Source: Bradyrhizobium_A sp052115025
GTDB taxonomy: Bacteria; Pseudomonadota; Alphaproteobacteria; Rhizobiales; Xanthobacteraceae
DNA length: 64,000 nt
Direction: 5' to 3'
Assembly: GCF_052115025.1 (NCBI RefSeq)
Contig: NZ_JBFRFW010000021.1
Span: forward strand, 58,585-122,584
Below, piece after piece: positions 17,321 through 26,396 of this stretch. Every line of letters begins with the position of its first letter. The first letter of the stretch is position 1. A model generated the notes under the pieces. That model had not been told where the DNA came from. It saw only the letters and a list, made by a program, of their open reading frames with translations, and did not search any database. The position numbers and the translations under genes are program-made.

Positions 17321-18733
17321 ATGAGTGAGCGTATCATTCCGTTAATCATGTGCGGCGGCGCGGGAACGCGGCTGTGGCCGGCGTCGCGCGAGGGGCGGCC
17401 CAAGCAGTTCCTGCGGCTGTTCGGCGAGCGCTCCACGTTTCAGGAGACCATGCGCCGCGTGTCTGATCCGACGCTGTTCGAGCGCGCCGTCGTGATCACC
17501 AATGCCGCCTATCGCTTCATGGTGACCGAGCAACTCGCCGAGATCGGCCTCGAGGCCGACGTGCTGCTGGAGCCGGCACGGCGCGATTCCGGTCCGGCGA
17601 TCGCCGCCGGTGCCGCCTTCGCGCGCACGCGCAGTGCCGATGCTGTCGTGCTGGCGCTCGCCGCCGACCATGTGGTGCGCGACGTCGCTGCGTTCGTGGC
17701 GGCGTGCCGCAGCGGTCTCGACGGCGCCAATGCCGGCCGCATCGTCACCTTCGGCGTCACCCCCGAGCATCCGTCGACCGAATATGGCTACATCCGCCCC
17801 GGCGCCGTCATCGCCGGCGACATCCGCGCGGTGGACTCGTTCGTCGAGAAGCCGGATGCCGCGACCGCGGCCCGCTATGTCGCCGACGGCTATCTCTGGA
17901 ACAGCGGCAACTTCATGTTTCGCGCCGAGACGCTGCTCGCCGAATATGGCCAGTTCGATGCCGACAGCATTGCGGCCGTGACCGACGCGGTGACGAGGGC
18001 CGGGCGCGATCTCGGCTTCGTGACGCTCGACAAGGCGGCGTTCGAGAGCGCCCGCGCCATCTCGATCGACTATGCGGTGATGGAGAAGACCGACCGCGCC
18101 GCGGTGGTCGCGGTGTCGTGTGGCTGGTCGGATGTCGGCTCGTGGCGCGCGGTGTGGGAGCTGTCGCCCAAGGACGGCGACGGCAATGCCGCGCAGGGGC
18201 CCGCGGTGTTCGAAGGCGCGCGCAACTGCAATGTCGCGACCGAGAAGACGCTGGTGGCTCTGGAGGGGGTCGAGGATCTCGTCGTCGTCGCCACCCAGGA
18301 TGCGGTGCTGGTGTCGCGCCAGAAGGACGCCGGCGGCCTCAAGCGGCTGGTCGGCAGGCTGCGCACCGTGGCGCCGCAGGTCACCGAGGATCATCCCAAG
18401 GTGCATCGGCCGTGGGGGTCGTACCAGTCGCTCGATGTCGGCGACCGCCATCAGGTCAAGCGCATCATCGTCAAGGCTGGCGGGCGGCTGTCGCTGCAGA
18501 AGCACCACCACCGCTCCGAGCACTGGATCGTGGTGCGCGGCGCCGCGCTCGTCACCGTCAACGACACCCAGAAGATGGTGCACGAGAACGAGTCGGTCTA
18601 CATCCCGATCGGCGCGGTGCATCGCATGGAGAATCCCGGCAAGATCCCGCTGGAGCTGATCGAGGTGCAGACCGGCAGCTATCTCGGCGAGGACGACATC
18701 GTCCGCATCGAGGACGATTACAAGCGCTCGTGA
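17321..18733 (+). CDS. manC: mannose-1-phosphate guanylyltransferase / mannose-6-phosphate isomerase
   Basis: This 470-residue bifunctional enzyme makes GDP-mannose. The N-terminal nucleotidyltransferase domain carries CGGAGTRLWPASREGRPKQF from about residue 10, with FVEKPD and SIDYAVMEKT further in. The C-terminal cupin (from about residue 350) has QKHHHRSEHWIVV, the metal-binding isomerase motif, and ends with the RIEDDY segment usual in this family. The ATG at 17321 is chosen over an open frame from 17282 that overlaps the epimerase. The 11-base spacing to lpsL indicates co-transcription. The product feeds Gmd and any mannosyl donor made by the GT2 fusion protein. Confidence 0.95.
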   Translation: MSERIIPLIMCGGAGTRLWPASREGRPKQFLRLFGERSTFQETMRRVSDPTLFERAVVITNAAYRFMVTEQLAEIGLEADVLLEPARRDSGPAIAAGAAFARTRSADAVVLALAADHVVRDVAAFVAACRSGLDGANAGRIVTFGVTPEHPSTEYGYIRPGAVIAGDIRAVDSFVEKPDAATAARYVADGYLWNSGNFMFRAETLLAEYGQFDADSIAAVTDAVTRAGRDLGFVTLDKAAFESARAISIDYAVMEKTDRAAVVAVSCGWSDVGSWRAVWELSPKDGDGNAAQGPAVFEGARNCNVATEKTLVALEGVEDLVVVATQDAVLVSRQKDAGGLKRLVGRLRTVAPQVTEDHPKVHRPWGSYQSLDVGDRHQVKRIIVKAGGRLSLQKHHHRSEHWIVVRGAALVTVNDTQKMVHENESVYIPIGAVHRMENPGKIPLELIEVQTGSYLGEDDIVRIEDDYKRS

Positions 18734-18739
18734 GCCGCC

Positions 18740-19798
18740 CTATCGCGTGCGGGCCGCGGGCGCGGCGTTCTGCGGCGCCGGGGCTCGCGCGGGTGACGGC
18801 CGCAGCAGACCGAGCGCGGGCCGTTCGATCACGCGATAGCTGACGAGGCCGACAAGGTTCACAGCAGTGAGGCAGGTGGCGAGGAAGGCGGCCTCGATCG
18901 CCGCGTTGTGCCAGGGCAGGCGAACGAAGGCATGGCCGAGCGCCGAGACCACCAGCACATGGCTGAGATAGGTCGAATACGACGCGTCACCGGCCTTGTG
19001 CAGCCACGCCGGCCATGACCGGTGGTGTGTCGTCTCCAGCGCCGCCGCGCCATAGACGATGGGAACGAAGGCCGCGCCGAGCAGCAGGATCGTGCTGCCC
19101 GCATCCTGCGGGGCGCCGAGCAGCGTGTAGGTGACCAGGCCGGCGGGCATGAGCACGGCGCCTGCCAGCAGGCTGGCGCGGGCGCCGCGGCTGATGCCGG
19201 CGCGGACCGCTGTGCCGACCATCGCGCCGGCGATGAACAGATAGGTGAGCGGACTGAAGACCACGCCGAGCACGGGGCTGCCCGCAAGCCCCGCAATCAG
19301 CACGGCGGCGATCACGGCGGCCCAGGCGAGCAGGGCCGGGACGAGCGGGATGCGCAGGCACAGCAGCAGCGCGACCACGAGGTAGAAATACATCTCGTGG
19401 ATCAGCGTCCAGCCGACGGCGAGCAGCGGGCCGACATCCTGCGGCCACAGCAGATAGGATTTCAGCAGCGACGGCGGATGGGCATAGGACGAGTTCACCG
19501 CGCCGGGCGCCACCAGGAACACCGCGAGCACGATCGTGGTGTAGAACCAGTAGGCCGGGACGATGCGCAGGACCCGCGACAGCGCGAAGCGGGCGGGCGT
19601 CGAATCCCCGGCGATGTAGGCGATGACGAAGCCCGAGATCACGAAGAAGAAATCGACCCCGGCGGGGCCGAGCGCGCGCGTCCAGTCCGGCAGCAGCGCG
19701 ATGCCGTGGCCGTATTTGGCTTCGATCGATGTCAGGTGGGCGAGCACGACCGCATTGGCCGCGAGGCCGCGAAAGCACTGGATGCTGGAAAACTTCAT
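18740..19798 (-). CDS. acyltransferase family 3 membrane protein (OafA/YrhL-like)
   Basis: This 352-residue integral membrane protein has about ten hydrophobic segments. MKFSSIQCFRGLAAN at the start and GPAGVDFFFVISGFVI are the classic acyltransferase-3 signatures, and the RVLRIVPAYWFYT motif follows. Members transfer acetyl or other acyl groups to O-antigen, exopolysaccharide or Nod factors. The ATG at 19798 begins right at the conserved N-terminus; an open frame to 19837 is less likely. It converges on manC with 6 bases between the stops. Probably an O-acetylase of the local polysaccharide; the acceptor is unknown. Confidence 0.88.
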   Translation of the reverse strand: MKFSSIQCFRGLAANAVVLAHLTSIEAKYGHGIALLPDWTRALGPAGVDFFFVISGFVIAYIAGDSTPARFALSRVLRIVPAYWFYTTIVLAVFLVAPGAVNSSYAHPPSLLKSYLLWPQDVGPLLAVGWTLIHEMYFYLVVALLLCLRIPLVPALLAWAAVIAAVLIAGLAGSPVLGVVFSPLTYLFIAGAMVGTAVRAGISRGARASLLAGAVLMPAGLVTYTLLGAPQDAGSTILLLGAAFVPIVYGAAALETTHHRSWPAWLHKAGDASYSTYLSHVLVVSALGHAFVRLPWHNAAIEAAFLATCLTAVNLVGLVSYRVIERPALGLLRPSPARAPAPQNAAPAARTR

Positions 19799-20125
19799 CG
19801 ACTCGACTTGATCCCTGCCGGCCCGCGGTGCCGGCACCTTATCGCAGGCGGGTGGTCGGCCATAGCGCGGCAGCCCGGCGTCCGCCAGGGGGCCTGCGGC
19901 GACCGCGCGGCACGCGCGCCGGAGGTTGTCGGGCCCGACATGGCACCGGACGGATCGCGATCCGAATCCCGAACCTGCCGCTAGCGTGCTGATTTTTCGA
20001 TGTAATTCTTTGAATCAAAACGTGTTTGATGTCCTGCCGGGAAGGTTCGCAACAGCGCGGTGGCCGTGCTAGACCGTGCCGCGGCGCGATCGGGGTTCGC
20101 GCCGGACGATTTTTCGGGGATTCGG
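19799..20125. other. divergent intergenic region upstream of gnnA-like gene
   Basis: About 327 bases without a gene lie between the acyltransferase and the oxidoreductase gene. The part near 20000-20040 is clearly more AT-rich than its surroundings and holds an inverted repeat annotated separately. A promoter for the plus-strand operon is expected here, but I cannot assign -35 and -10 boxes with confidence. Confidence 0.4.
20014..20030. promoter_or_regulatory. inverted repeat ATCAAA-N5-TTTGAT, candidate operator
   Basis: Perfect 6-bp arms flank ACGTG, and the centre is itself nearly symmetric. It lies about 100 bases before the ATG of the gnnA-like gene in the AT-rich part of the intergenic region, where a promoter is expected. 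The cognate regulator is unknown; this is a candidate site only. Confidence 0.35.
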
Positions 20126-21112
20126 ATGAATTTGAAAGACGGGGCGCCCCTTCGCATGGGCGTGGTCGGCGCGGGCGTGATGGGCAGCAACCATGCGCGC
20201 GTGCTGATGGGCCTTCCAGGCGTCACCATGGTCGGCATCGTCGACCCGCTGCCGGCGCACCGCGAGCGCGCCGCGCGCCTCGTGGGATGCCCGACCTTCG
20301 AGAACCTGGACGACCTGATCGCCGCCGGCGTCGATGCCGTGACGGTGGCCGCGCCCACCCACCTGCATCATGAAGTCTCGCTGGCGCTGATCGCGCGCGG
20401 CATTCACGTCCTGGTCGAGAAGCCGATCGCGTCATCCGTCGAGGAGGGCGAGGAGATCGTCGCCGCCGCCCGCAAGGCCGGCGTCACGCTGATGGTCGGC
20501 CATGTCGAGCGCTTCAACCCGGCGGTCGCCGCGATCAAGCAGGCGATCAAGGGCGAGGATATCCTCTCCATCGCCATCACCCGCGTCGGTCCGTTCCCGC
20601 CGCGCATGTCCAATGTCGGCGTCGTCATCGATCTCGCCGTGCACGACATCGACCTGATTCGCTGGTTCACCGAATCCGATATCGTCGATGTGCAGCCGCA
20701 GCTGTCGAGTGCGGTGGCCGAGCGCGAGGATATCGCGCTGCTCCAGTTCCGCACCGAGTCCGGCGTGCTCGCCCACATCAACACCAACTGGCTGACCCCG
20801 TTCAAGGCGCGCAGCGTCACGGTCGCGACCCGCGGCAAGTACGTGATGGGCGACCTGCTGACGCGGCAGGTCACCGAATGCTTCGGCTTCCAGCCCGACG
20901 GCGCCTATTCCATGCGCCATCTCTCGGTCGGGCACGACGAGCCGTTGCGCGCCGAACTGCTGGCGTTCGCCGATGCGGTGCGCAGCGGCAAGGCGCCGGC
21001 CGTGACCGGAGACGAGGGCGTCGCCAGCCTCGCGATCGCGATCCAGTGCCTGGAGGCGCCGTCGCAGGCCGTCGGTGCCGCCGTCCACAAGCCGCGCCGC
21101 GCCGTCGGCTGA
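20126..21112 (+). CDS. gnnA: Gfo/Idh/MocA oxidoreductase, probable UDP-GlcNAc 3-dehydrogenase (GnnA)
   Basis: This 328-residue NAD-dependent dehydrogenase has GAGVMG at residues 15-20, EKP at 98-100, and the run GHVERFNPA followed by RVGPFPPRMSNVGVVIDLAVHDIDL, the pattern I associate with UDP-GlcNAc 3-dehydrogenases. GnnA oxidises C3 of UDP-GlcNAc so that GnnB can aminate it, giving the 2,3-diamino sugar used in some lipid A backbones. The next gene is a DegT aminotransferase 32 bases on, as in gnnAB pairs. Lipid A with 2,3-diamino-2,3-dideoxyglucose is reported for Bradyrhizobium and Rhodopseudomonas, which fits. The ATG at 20126 follows a GGGGA; 20156 is an alternative start. Confidence 0.75.
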   Translation: MNLKDGAPLRMGVVGAGVMGSNHARVLMGLPGVTMVGIVDPLPAHRERAARLVGCPTFENLDDLIAAGVDAVTVAAPTHLHHEVSLALIARGIHVLVEKPIASSVEEGEEIVAAARKAGVTLMVGHVERFNPAVAAIKQAIKGEDILSIAITRVGPFPPRMSNVGVVIDLAVHDIDLIRWFTESDIVDVQPQLSSAVAEREDIALLQFRTESGVLAHINTNWLTPFKARSVTVATRGKYVMGDLLTRQVTECFGFQPDGAYSMRHLSVGHDEPLRAELLAFADAVRSGKAPAVTGDEGVASLAIAIQCLEAPSQAVGAAVHKPRRAVG

Positions 21113-21144
21113 ACCCGTTTCTCCATTCTTCATCGCAGGTCCGC

Positions 21145-22290
21145 ATGAACCAGCATACGCCGCCGCAAGCCATTCCCTTCATCGACGTCGCGGCGCAGCG
21201 CCGCCGTCTCGGCCGCGCCATCGATGACGCGGTGACCAGGGTGCTCGACCAGTGCCAGTTCATCAATGGTCCCGAGGTGACGCGGTTCGAGGCGGATCTC
21301 GCCGCGTTCTGCGGCGCCAGGCATGTGGTCGCCTGCGCCAGCGGCACCGACGCGCTGCTGATGGTGCTGATGGCGAAGGGCATCGGTCCGGGCGACGCGG
21401 TGCTGTGTCCGACATTCACGTTCTGCGCCACCGGCGAGGTGGTGGCGCTGCTCGGCGCGACGCCGGTGTTCGTCGACGTCGACGAGACCACCTTCAACAT
21501 CGATCCGGCATCGCTGACCCGCGGCATCGTGACCGCGCGCCAGAACGGTCTCAAGCCGAAGGCGGTGATTCCGGTCGACCTGTTCGGCCAGAGCGCCGAC
21601 CATGACGTGATCGGCGCGATCGCTGCGGCCGAGGGGCTGTTCGTGCTCGACGACGCCGCGCAGGGCTTCGGCGCGACCTACAAGGGCCGCCGGCTCGGCA
21701 CGTTCGGCCTCGCCACTGCGACCAGCTTCTTCCCGGCCAAGCCGCTCGGCTGCTACGGCGACGGCGGCGCGATCACCACCGACGACGACGAGCTTGCCGC
21801 CACGCTGCGCAGCATCCGCGTCCACGGCCATGGCACCGACAAGTACGACAACGTCCGCATCGGCCTGACCGGGCGCCTCGACACCGTGCAAGCGGCGGTG
21901 CTGATCGAGAAGCTGAAAATCTTCCAGGACGAGATCGACGCCCGCAACCGCGTCGCGCGTCGTTATTCCGACGCGCTGCAGGACGTCGTCGGCGTGCCGC
22001 GCGTCGTCGACGGCGTGTCGGTGTGGGCGCAGTACACCATCCGCCTGCCGCATGCCGATCGCGACGGCTTCGCTGCCAGGCTCAAGGCGCGCGGCGTGCC
22101 GACCGCGATCTACTATCCGAAGTCGATGCACCAGCAGACCGCCTACAAGCACTATCCCGTGGCGAGCGGCGGCCTGCCGGTCAGCGAGAGGCTGTCGGCC
22201 GACGTCATCAGCCTGCCGATGCACGCCTACCTCGACGAGCCGACCCAGGATCGCGTCATCGCGGCGGTGCACGAGGCGCTGTCGAACTGA
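21145..22290 (+). CDS. gnnB: DegT/DnrJ/EryC1 aminotransferase, probable GnnB
   Basis: This 381-residue PLP enzyme has the family order ASGTDAL (66-72), PTFTFCATGEVV (about 89-100), DDAAQ at 169-173 and the Schiff-base lysine K199 in FFPAKPLGCYGDGG. DegT enzymes aminate nucleotide keto-sugars. Paired with the upstream oxidoreductase (32-base gap) it is best read as GnnB, which adds the 3-amino group to the UDP-3-keto-GlcNAc formed by GnnA for lipid A. A role in an O-antigen amino sugar (WbpE-like) is the main alternative. The open frame extends upstream into gnnA, but the ATG at 21145 begins the conserved sequence. Confidence 0.75.
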   Translation: MNQHTPPQAIPFIDVAAQRRRLGRAIDDAVTRVLDQCQFINGPEVTRFEADLAAFCGARHVVACASGTDALLMVLMAKGIGPGDAVLCPTFTFCATGEVVALLGATPVFVDVDETTFNIDPASLTRGIVTARQNGLKPKAVIPVDLFGQSADHDVIGAIAAAEGLFVLDDAAQGFGATYKGRRLGTFGLATATSFFPAKPLGCYGDGGAITTDDDELAATLRSIRVHGHGTDKYDNVRIGLTGRLDTVQAAVLIEKLKIFQDEIDARNRVARRYSDALQDVVGVPRVVDGVSVWAQYTIRLPHADRDGFAARLKARGVPTAIYYPKSMHQQTAYKHYPVASGGLPVSERLSADVISLPMHAYLDEPTQDRVIAAVHEALSN

Positions 22291-22379
22291 CCGGCCGCAT
22301 TGTCTTCGTCCGCCGGCGGCGATAGCGTCCGCCGCGGACGCGGATCGGTCGCGATCGGGGCGCGCTGGAAAGAACAGGG

Positions 22380-23906
22380 ATGTTGGGGCGCATCTTCACC
22401 GTCGGCGGGTACACGCTGCTGTCGCGGCTGACCGGCTTTGCGCGCGACATCATGCTCGCCGCGATCCTCGGCGCCGGCCCGGTGGCCGACGCCTTCTTCG
22501 TGGCGCTGCGGCTGCCCAATCACTTCCGCGCGATCTTCGCCGAGGGCGCCTTCAACGCCGCCTTCGTGCCGGCCTATGCCCATGTCCATGGCGAGCGCGG
22601 AGAGACGACGGCGCGGCTGTTTGCCGACCGCATCTTCACGCTGCTGTTTGCCTCGCAGGTGGTGCTGCTGGTGGTCGCCTGGCTGTTCATGCCGCAGGCG
22701 ATGTCGATCCTCGCGCCGGGCTTCAGCGACGATCCGGCGCAGCGCGCGCTCGCCATCGAGCTCACCCGCATCACCTTTCCCTACCTGCTGCTGATCACGC
22801 TGGTGACGCTCTATGGCGGCATGCTCAACGTGATGCATCGCTTCGCCAGCGCCGCCGCGGCGCCGATCTTCCTCAACCTCGCGATGATGGCGACGCTGGC
22901 GCTGGCCGCATTTTTTCCAAGCGCCGGCCATGCCGCGGCATGGGGCGTGCTGATTTCGGGCTTCCTGCAGTATTTCCTGCTCGCCGGCGACGTCGCCCGC
23001 CATGGCGGCCTGCCGAAATTCACCGGCCTCAGGCTCGATGACGACGTCCGCGCCTTCTTCGGCGCGCTCGGGCCGGCGACGCTGGGCTCGATGGGCACCC
23101 AGGTCGCGCTGTTCGCCGACACCATCATCGCCACCTTCCTGCCGGCGGGCGCGCTGTCGGCGCTGTACTATGCCGACCGTCTCAACCAGCTGCCGATCGG
23201 CGTCATCGGCATTGCGATCGGCACCGTGCTGCTACCGGACATGTCGCGGCGGCTGACATCGAGCGACCATGCCGGCGCCATGGCGATCCAGCGCCGCGCG
23301 TTCGAGTTCACGCTGCTGTTCTCGATCCCGTTCGTGGCGGCTTTCCTCACTGTATCCGGGGTCATCATGCGGGCGATGTTCGCCCGCGGCGCGTTCACCA
23401 GGGCGGATGCGGCGGCGGCCGCCGCGACGCTTGCGGCCTATGCCATCGGGCTCATCCCGTTCGTGCTGATCCGCAGCGCGGTTGCGACCTTCTATGCCCG
23501 CAAGGACACCGCGACGCCGGTCAAGGCGGCGCTGACCGGCGTCGCCGTCAATGTCGTGCTCAAGATCGCGCTGGTCGGATCGCTGGCACAGATCGGGCTC
23601 GCGCTCGCCACCGCGATCGGCGCCTGGGTCAACCTGCTGCTGGTGACGGCCTTCGCGGTGCGCGCCGGCTATCTCGACTTCGATGCGGCGTTTCGACGCT
23701 CGCTCGGCAAGTTCGTCGTGGCGGGCATCGTTCTGGCGGCGGCGCTGTGGGCGACCGCGCGCGCCGCGCCGGTCCTGCTCGGGGGCATCTCAACCTTGCG
23801 TGATGAGATCACCCTCGGCCTGCTGATTGTCGTCGGTGCCGCCGTCTATGGTCTTGCGATCTGGCTGCTGTTCGGCGCCCGCTGGGTGAGGGGGCTGGTG
23901 CGCTAG
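22380..23906 (+). CDS. murJ: lipid II flippase MurJ
   Basis: This 508-residue integral membrane protein of the MVF/MviN family moves undecaprenyl-linked peptidoglycan precursor across the inner membrane. Its start, with LLSRLTGFARDIMLA, and the following GAGPVADAFFVALRLPNHFR-to-EGAFNAAFVPAY region are diagnostic. The protein has about fourteen hydrophobic segments. It lies 89 bases after the aminotransferase on the same strand, so it may be co-transcribed with the lipid A pair. The gene is normally essential, and no second copy lies in the window. ATG start at 22380. Confidence 0.95.
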   Translation: MLGRIFTVGGYTLLSRLTGFARDIMLAAILGAGPVADAFFVALRLPNHFRAIFAEGAFNAAFVPAYAHVHGERGETTARLFADRIFTLLFASQVVLLVVAWLFMPQAMSILAPGFSDDPAQRALAIELTRITFPYLLLITLVTLYGGMLNVMHRFASAAAAPIFLNLAMMATLALAAFFPSAGHAAAWGVLISGFLQYFLLAGDVARHGGLPKFTGLRLDDDVRAFFGALGPATLGSMGTQVALFADTIIATFLPAGALSALYYADRLNQLPIGVIGIAIGTVLLPDMSRRLTSSDHAGAMAIQRRAFEFTLLFSIPFVAAFLTVSGVIMRAMFARGAFTRADAAAAAATLAAYAIGLIPFVLIRSAVATFYARKDTATPVKAALTGVAVNVVLKIALVGSLAQIGLALATAIGAWVNLLLVTAFAVRAGYLDFDAAFRRSLGKFVVAGIVLAAALWATARAAPVLLGGISTLRDEITLGLLIVVGAAVYGLAIWLLFGARWVRGLVR

Positions 23907-23992
23907 CCGGTCCGCTAAACGGGTTTGCGCTGTCCGGCGATCCGCTGCAATATGGAACAGTTCCAAAGTTTCAGGTTGCCCCCGGAGATCCC

Positions 23993-26293
23993 ATGGCTCC
24001 CATCAAGTTCGGCGTCGGTCACAGCGTTCGGCGCAAGGAAGACGATGCCTTCATTCGCGGCCAGGGCCACTACACCGCCGACCATTCCCTTCCGAGCGTG
24101 CTGCATGCGCTGGTGCTGCGATCGCCGCACGCCCATGCCCGCTTCAAGCTCGATGCGGCCAAGGCGCGCGCGCTGCCGGGCGTCGCGGCGATCCTGACGG
24201 CGGACGATATCGCCGATCTCGGCGGCCTGCCGTGCCTGTTCAACCTGCCGGAGCAGCCCTTTACCGCCCCGCCTTATCCGATCCTCGCCAAGGATGAGGT
24301 GCGCCATGTCGGCGACGCCGTGGCGTTCGTCGTGGCCGGAACGCTCGACCAGGCGCGCGACGCGCTCGAGGCCATCGAGGTCGCGTGGCAGCCGCTGCCG
24401 GCGGTGGTCGGTGCCGCGAACGCGCTCAAGCCCGGCGCGGCGCAGGTGTGGCCGGATCACGCCGGCAACCTGCTGTTCGACACCGCGCTCGGCGACAAGG
24501 CCGCCGTCGAGGCAGCCTTCGCCAAAGCCGATGCGGTCGCCGAGATCACCATCGTCAATCCGCGCATCGTCACCAACTACATGGAGACGCGGGCGGTCCT
24601 CAGCGATTACGACCCCAAGCGCGACCATCTCACGCTCACTGTCGGCAGCCAGGGCAGCCATCGCCTGCGCGACATCCTCTGCCAGAACGTGCTCAAGATC
24701 CCGGTCGAGAACATGCGGGTGATCTGTCCGGATGTCGGCGGCGGCTTCGGCACCAAGCTGTTCCCGTATCGTGAATACGCGCTCGCGGCGGTGGCGTCGC
24801 GCAGGCTGCGCAAGAGCGTGAAGTGGGTGGCTGAGCGCGCCGACCATTTCGTCGGCGATGCGCAGGGCCGCGACAATGTCACCACCGCGCGCATGGCGCT
24901 TGCCGCCGACGGCAAGTTCCTCGCCATGGACGTCGATCTCGTCGCCGATATGGGCGCTTATCTCTCGACCTTCGCGCCCTACATTCCCCATGGCGGCGCC
25001 GGCATGCTGCCCGGCCTCTATGATTTCCAGGCGTTCCACTGCCGCGTGCGCACCGTGTTCACCAACACCGTGCCGGTGGACGCTTATCGCGGCGCCGGCC
25101 GCCCCGAGGCGGCCTATGTCGTCGAGCGCCTGGTGGATGCCGCCGCGCGCAAACTCGGCATGACGCCGGACGCCATCCGCCGCAAGAACTTCATCCCGCC
25201 GCGGGCGATGCCGTACACCACTGCGACCGGCAAGGTCTACGACTCCGGTGATTTTGCCGCGCATCTGAAACGCGCGATGGAGATCGCGGACTGGAAAGAC
25301 TTTCCCAAGCGTGCCCGTGCCGCGAAGAAGCAGGGGCTGGTGCGCGGCATCGGCCTTGCGAGCTATGTCGAGGTGTGCGGCACCATGGGCGAGGAGACCG
25401 CGCAGGTGCGGCTCGATCCCAACGGCGACGTCACCATCCTGATCGGCACCCAGTCGAGCGGCCAGGGCCACGCCACGGCCTATGCCCAGCTCGTCGCCGA
25501 GCAGTTCGGGCTGTCGCCGGAACGCGTCCACATGTTGCAGGGCGACACCGACAAGATCGCGACCGGCCTCGGCACTGGCGGCTCCAGCTCGATTCCCTCC
25601 GGCGGCGTCAGCGTCGAGCGCGCCACCCGCAAACTCGGCCTCAGCCTGAAGGAGATCGCCTCCGAAGCGCTGGAGACGGGCGCCGGTGATCTCGAGATCG
25701 TCGACGGCACCATTCGCATCGCCGGCACCGATCGCGCGGTGTCGTTCGCCGATATCGCGAGGCGCGCGGGTGAGCATTCGAACAAGCTGAGCGCCAGCGA
25801 CGCCTTCAGCAGCGCCGATGGCACCTATCCCAACGGCACCCATGTGGTCGAGGTCGAGATCGATCCGTCGACCGGCGTGATCCGCATCGTCAATTATGTC
25901 ATCGTCGATGATTTCGGCGTCACCCTCAATCCGCTGATGCTGGCGGGGCAGGTGCACGGCGGCACCATGCAGGGCATCGGCCAGGCGCTGATGGAGCAGG
26001 CGGTCTATGACCCGAAGGACGGCCAGCTCGTGACCGGCACCTTCATGGACTATGCGCTGCCACGCGCCGCCGATGGCCCGGCGATCGTGTTCGAGACCCA
26101 CAACGTGCCGTGCAAGACCAATCCGCTCGGCGTCAAGGGCGCGGGCGAGGCGGGCGCGATCGGGTCGTGTCCGGCTGTCGTCAATGCCATCGTCGACGGG
26201 CTGTGGCGTGAATACGGCATCGACCACATCGACATGCCCGCGACCCCGGAGCGGGTCTGGGTCGCGATCCAGCATGCCCCCAAAGCGTCGTGA
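23993..26293 (+). CDS. xanthine dehydrogenase-family molybdopterin-binding subunit (CoxL-like, form II)
   Basis: This 766-residue large subunit of a molybdenum hydroxylase has the active-site loop AYRGAGR at residues 364-370, the so-called form II type, instead of the AYRCSFR of genuine aerobic CO dehydrogenase. GQGHATAY is a cofactor-binding segment, and the catalytic Glu lies in VKGAGEAG (E719). Such proteins need an iron-sulphur small subunit and usually a FAD medium subunit, and neither gene is adjacent. Upstream is murJ and downstream a small cytochrome c. The substrate is unknown: aldehydes, N-heterocycles or others are possible, and CO oxidation is unlikely. ATG at 23993. Confidence 0.88.
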   Translation: MAPIKFGVGHSVRRKEDDAFIRGQGHYTADHSLPSVLHALVLRSPHAHARFKLDAAKARALPGVAAILTADDIADLGGLPCLFNLPEQPFTAPPYPILAKDEVRHVGDAVAFVVAGTLDQARDALEAIEVAWQPLPAVVGAANALKPGAAQVWPDHAGNLLFDTALGDKAAVEAAFAKADAVAEITIVNPRIVTNYMETRAVLSDYDPKRDHLTLTVGSQGSHRLRDILCQNVLKIPVENMRVICPDVGGGFGTKLFPYREYALAAVASRRLRKSVKWVAERADHFVGDAQGRDNVTTARMALAADGKFLAMDVDLVADMGAYLSTFAPYIPHGGAGMLPGLYDFQAFHCRVRTVFTNTVPVDAYRGAGRPEAAYVVERLVDAAARKLGMTPDAIRRKNFIPPRAMPYTTATGKVYDSGDFAAHLKRAMEIADWKDFPKRARAAKKQGLVRGIGLASYVEVCGTMGEETAQVRLDPNGDVTILIGTQSSGQGHATAYAQLVAEQFGLSPERVHMLQGDTDKIATGLGTGGSSSIPSGGVSVERATRKLGLSLKEIASEALETGAGDLEIVDGTIRIAGTDRAVSFADIARRAGEHSNKLSASDAFSSADGTYPNGTHVVEVEIDPSTGVIRIVNYVIVDDFGVTLNPLMLAGQVHGGTMQGIGQALMEQAVYDPKDGQLVTGTFMDYALPRAADGPAIVFETHNVPCKTNPLGVKGAGEAGAIGSCPAVVNAIVDGLWREYGIDHIDMPATPERVWVAIQHAPKAS

Positions 26294-26396
26294 CCGCGTC
26301 ACCCCCCGGGAATAACCCGTCTCCGGGCGGTGTTGACGTCGTCTGATATCCCTGAGCCTTTCATGCAGCGCGGGTGACACCGCAGAGGAGTGATTG

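Noticed and set aside
23993..26293. Aerobic carbon monoxide dehydrogenase (true CoxL)
   Set aside because: The active-site loop is AYRGAGR, not AYRCSFR, and the coxM and coxS genes are not adjacent.
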